Shown here piece by piece: positions 12,773 to 13,675 of a stretch of 13,675 nt of DNA (position 1 is its first letter; each line of letters begins with the position of its first letter). Source of the DNA: Deltaproteobacteria bacterium (GTDB lineage Bacteria; Myxococcota_A; Polyangia; Polyangiales; Houyiibacteriaceae). The notes below the pieces were generated by a model. That model was not told the origin of the DNA. It did no database searches and was given only the letters and a program-made list of their open reading frames with translations. The DNA lies in the NCBI GenBank assembly GCA_027295555.1, contig JAPUKT010000391.1:1-13675 (forward strand). Reading direction: 5' to 3'. A program made the translations under genes and the position numbers.

Positions 12773-13675
12773 GTGACGACCGACTGGGAAAGCCTACCGA
12801 CCGAGGAACTGCTCGACGTGCGCCTGTGTGACTTGGGGCTCACCGTCTCCGGAACCTGGCTCGAGGATTGTCTCGAGCGCTTGCAAGAGGAGCTGGCGGA
12901 CGCAGAGCTGAAGCGGTTTCGCCTGCACGCATGGCTGAGCGACGAGTGGTGTTGCCCCGACGGCATTCCAGGCATCGGGGTCCCGTTCTACTTGGCGCAC
13001 CCTCGGCTGATGCGCCTCGAGCGCCAGATGATGTTCGAGGCGGAGGGGGGCACCCGCGTCGAATGCATGCGTTTGCTCCGGCACGAAGCGGGGCATGCGC
13101 TCCAACACGCGTACAACCTTCAGCGCCGTAAGCTTTGGCAGCGCACCTTTGGCCGCGCCTCTGAACCTTACCCTGACTACTACCGCCCGAATCCGTTGAG
13201 CAAGGGCTTCGTGGAACACCTCGATGGTTGGTACGCACAGGCACACCCAGTTGAGGACTTCGCGGAAACCTTCGCGGTATGGCTCGCGCCCCGCTCGAAC
13301 TGGCGAAGGCGCTACGCACACTCCCCTGCCCTCGAAAAGCTCGAGTACATGGACGAGCTCGCAGCAGATCTGTCCGACAAGAAGCCTCAAGTGCGCTCAC
13401 GCGCAAAGCCGTATTCGCTGCCTCGGCTTCGATACACGCTTCGTCGTCATTACGAGCGGCGCCAGGACCACTACAGCCCGGGGTTTAGCGATGAGTACGA
13501 TCGCGACCTACGCAAGATCTTCAGCGACTCAGCGCGCTATCGGAACAACGAGACCGCTGCCTCGTTCCTCTGGCGCAACCGGCGCCAAATCCGCGAGCAA
13601 ATTTCGCTTTTTACGGGAGAATACCAGTTCACCGTCGACCAGGTGCTTCGTGATATCATCGGCCGGTGTCGTGAG
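12773..13675 (+). CDS. Putative zinc metallopeptidase (HEAGH), 3' partial
   Basis: A reading frame open from a stop at 12749 to the window edge, giving 301 residues from GTG 12773 with no stop. The zincin helix LLRHEAGHALQHAY supplies H104, E105 and H108. About 57 residues on, WYAQAHPVEDFAETFAVWL holds E165 (or D162), the likely third zinc ligand. The surrounding sequence is rich in Trp, Tyr and Arg, has no signal peptide or membrane span, and a pair C60-C61 precedes the catalytic part. The pattern resembles bacterial proteins called putative zinc-binding metallopeptidase, whose substrates are largely unknown. GTG 12773 is the first start in frame but has no good SD; GTG 12818 is an alternative that would remove 15 residues. 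It diverges from the FAD oxidoreductase. What lies downstream could decide its role. Confidence 0.75.
   Translation, partial: MTTDWESLPTEELLDVRLCDLGLTVSGTWLEDCLERLQEELADAELKRFRLHAWLSDEWCCPDGIPGIGVPFYLAHPRLMRLERQMMFEAEGGTRVECMRLLRHEAGHALQHAYNLQRRKLWQRTFGRASEPYPDYYRPNPLSKGFVEHLDGWYAQAHPVEDFAETFAVWLAPRSNWRRRYAHSPALEKLEYMDELAADLSDKKPQVRSRAKPYSLPRLRYTLRRHYERRQDHYSPGFSDEYDRDLRKIFSDSARYRNNETAASFLWRNRRQIREQISLFTGEYQFTVDQVLRDIIGRCRE

Noticed and set aside
1..13675. CRISPR arrays, tRNA or rRNA genes, insertion-sequence ends, riboswitches
   Set aside because: No regularly spaced repeats, cloverleaf or rRNA-like sequence, transposase or conserved riboswitch core could be recognised by reading; covariance-model scans were not possible.

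Overview
GC-rich, densely packed window with short intergenic gaps and no rRNA, tRNA, CRISPR array or insertion sequence that I can see. I cannot name the host. GC content, codon use, strong Shine-Dalgarno sites and the gene mix (Rv2632c-like DUF1876 protein, EthD protein, Tat-linked GMC dehydrogenase) suggest a large-genome environmental bacterium; a myxococcal or other former deltaproteobacterial origin is my guess, an actinobacterial or proteobacterial one is possible.

Layout. 1-3605: the C-terminal two thirds of an MFS transporter (+) converges with a KshA-like Rieske oxygenase (-). The Rieske gene diverges from a LysR regulator (+), which is followed after 14 bases by a luciferase-like flavin or F420 oxidoreductase. 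3696-5159 (-): an Ada/AraC-AlkA fusion for alkylation repair. 5235-6643 (-): an arsenate-reductase/LMW-phosphatase-like protein followed by an acetoacetate-decarboxylase-like protein, a probable two-gene operon. 6747-7790 (+): a soluble epoxide hydrolase. 7791-7842: a convergent junction with a terminator-like hairpin and a second nested stem-loop. 7853-10826 (-): an EthD-domain protein, a Tat-exported lipoprotein small subunit and a GMC dehydrogenase, probably one operon. 10963-11229 (+): a small Rv1738/Rv2632c-like protein with its own promoter-like sequence and a perfect SD. 11265-12641 (-): an FAD-dependent amine-oxidase-like protein (COG2907 type). 12773 to the end (+): a HEAGH zinc metallopeptidase, open at the window edge.

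How they fit together. The Rieske oxygenase, luciferase-like oxidoreductase, epoxide hydrolase, GMC dehydrogenase, EthD protein and acetoacetate-decarboxylase-like protein form an oxidative set suited to breaking down or modifying a hydrophobic ring compound such as a steroid or terpenoid, with the MFS carrier and LysR protein as possible transport and control. The substrate is inference only. The best mechanistic lead is the GMC dehydrogenase: it carries a C-x5-C-x3-C motif like that of the 3Fe-4S FAD-glucose dehydrogenases, lacks a signal peptide, and is translationally coupled to a Tat lipoprotein that could carry it across the membrane.
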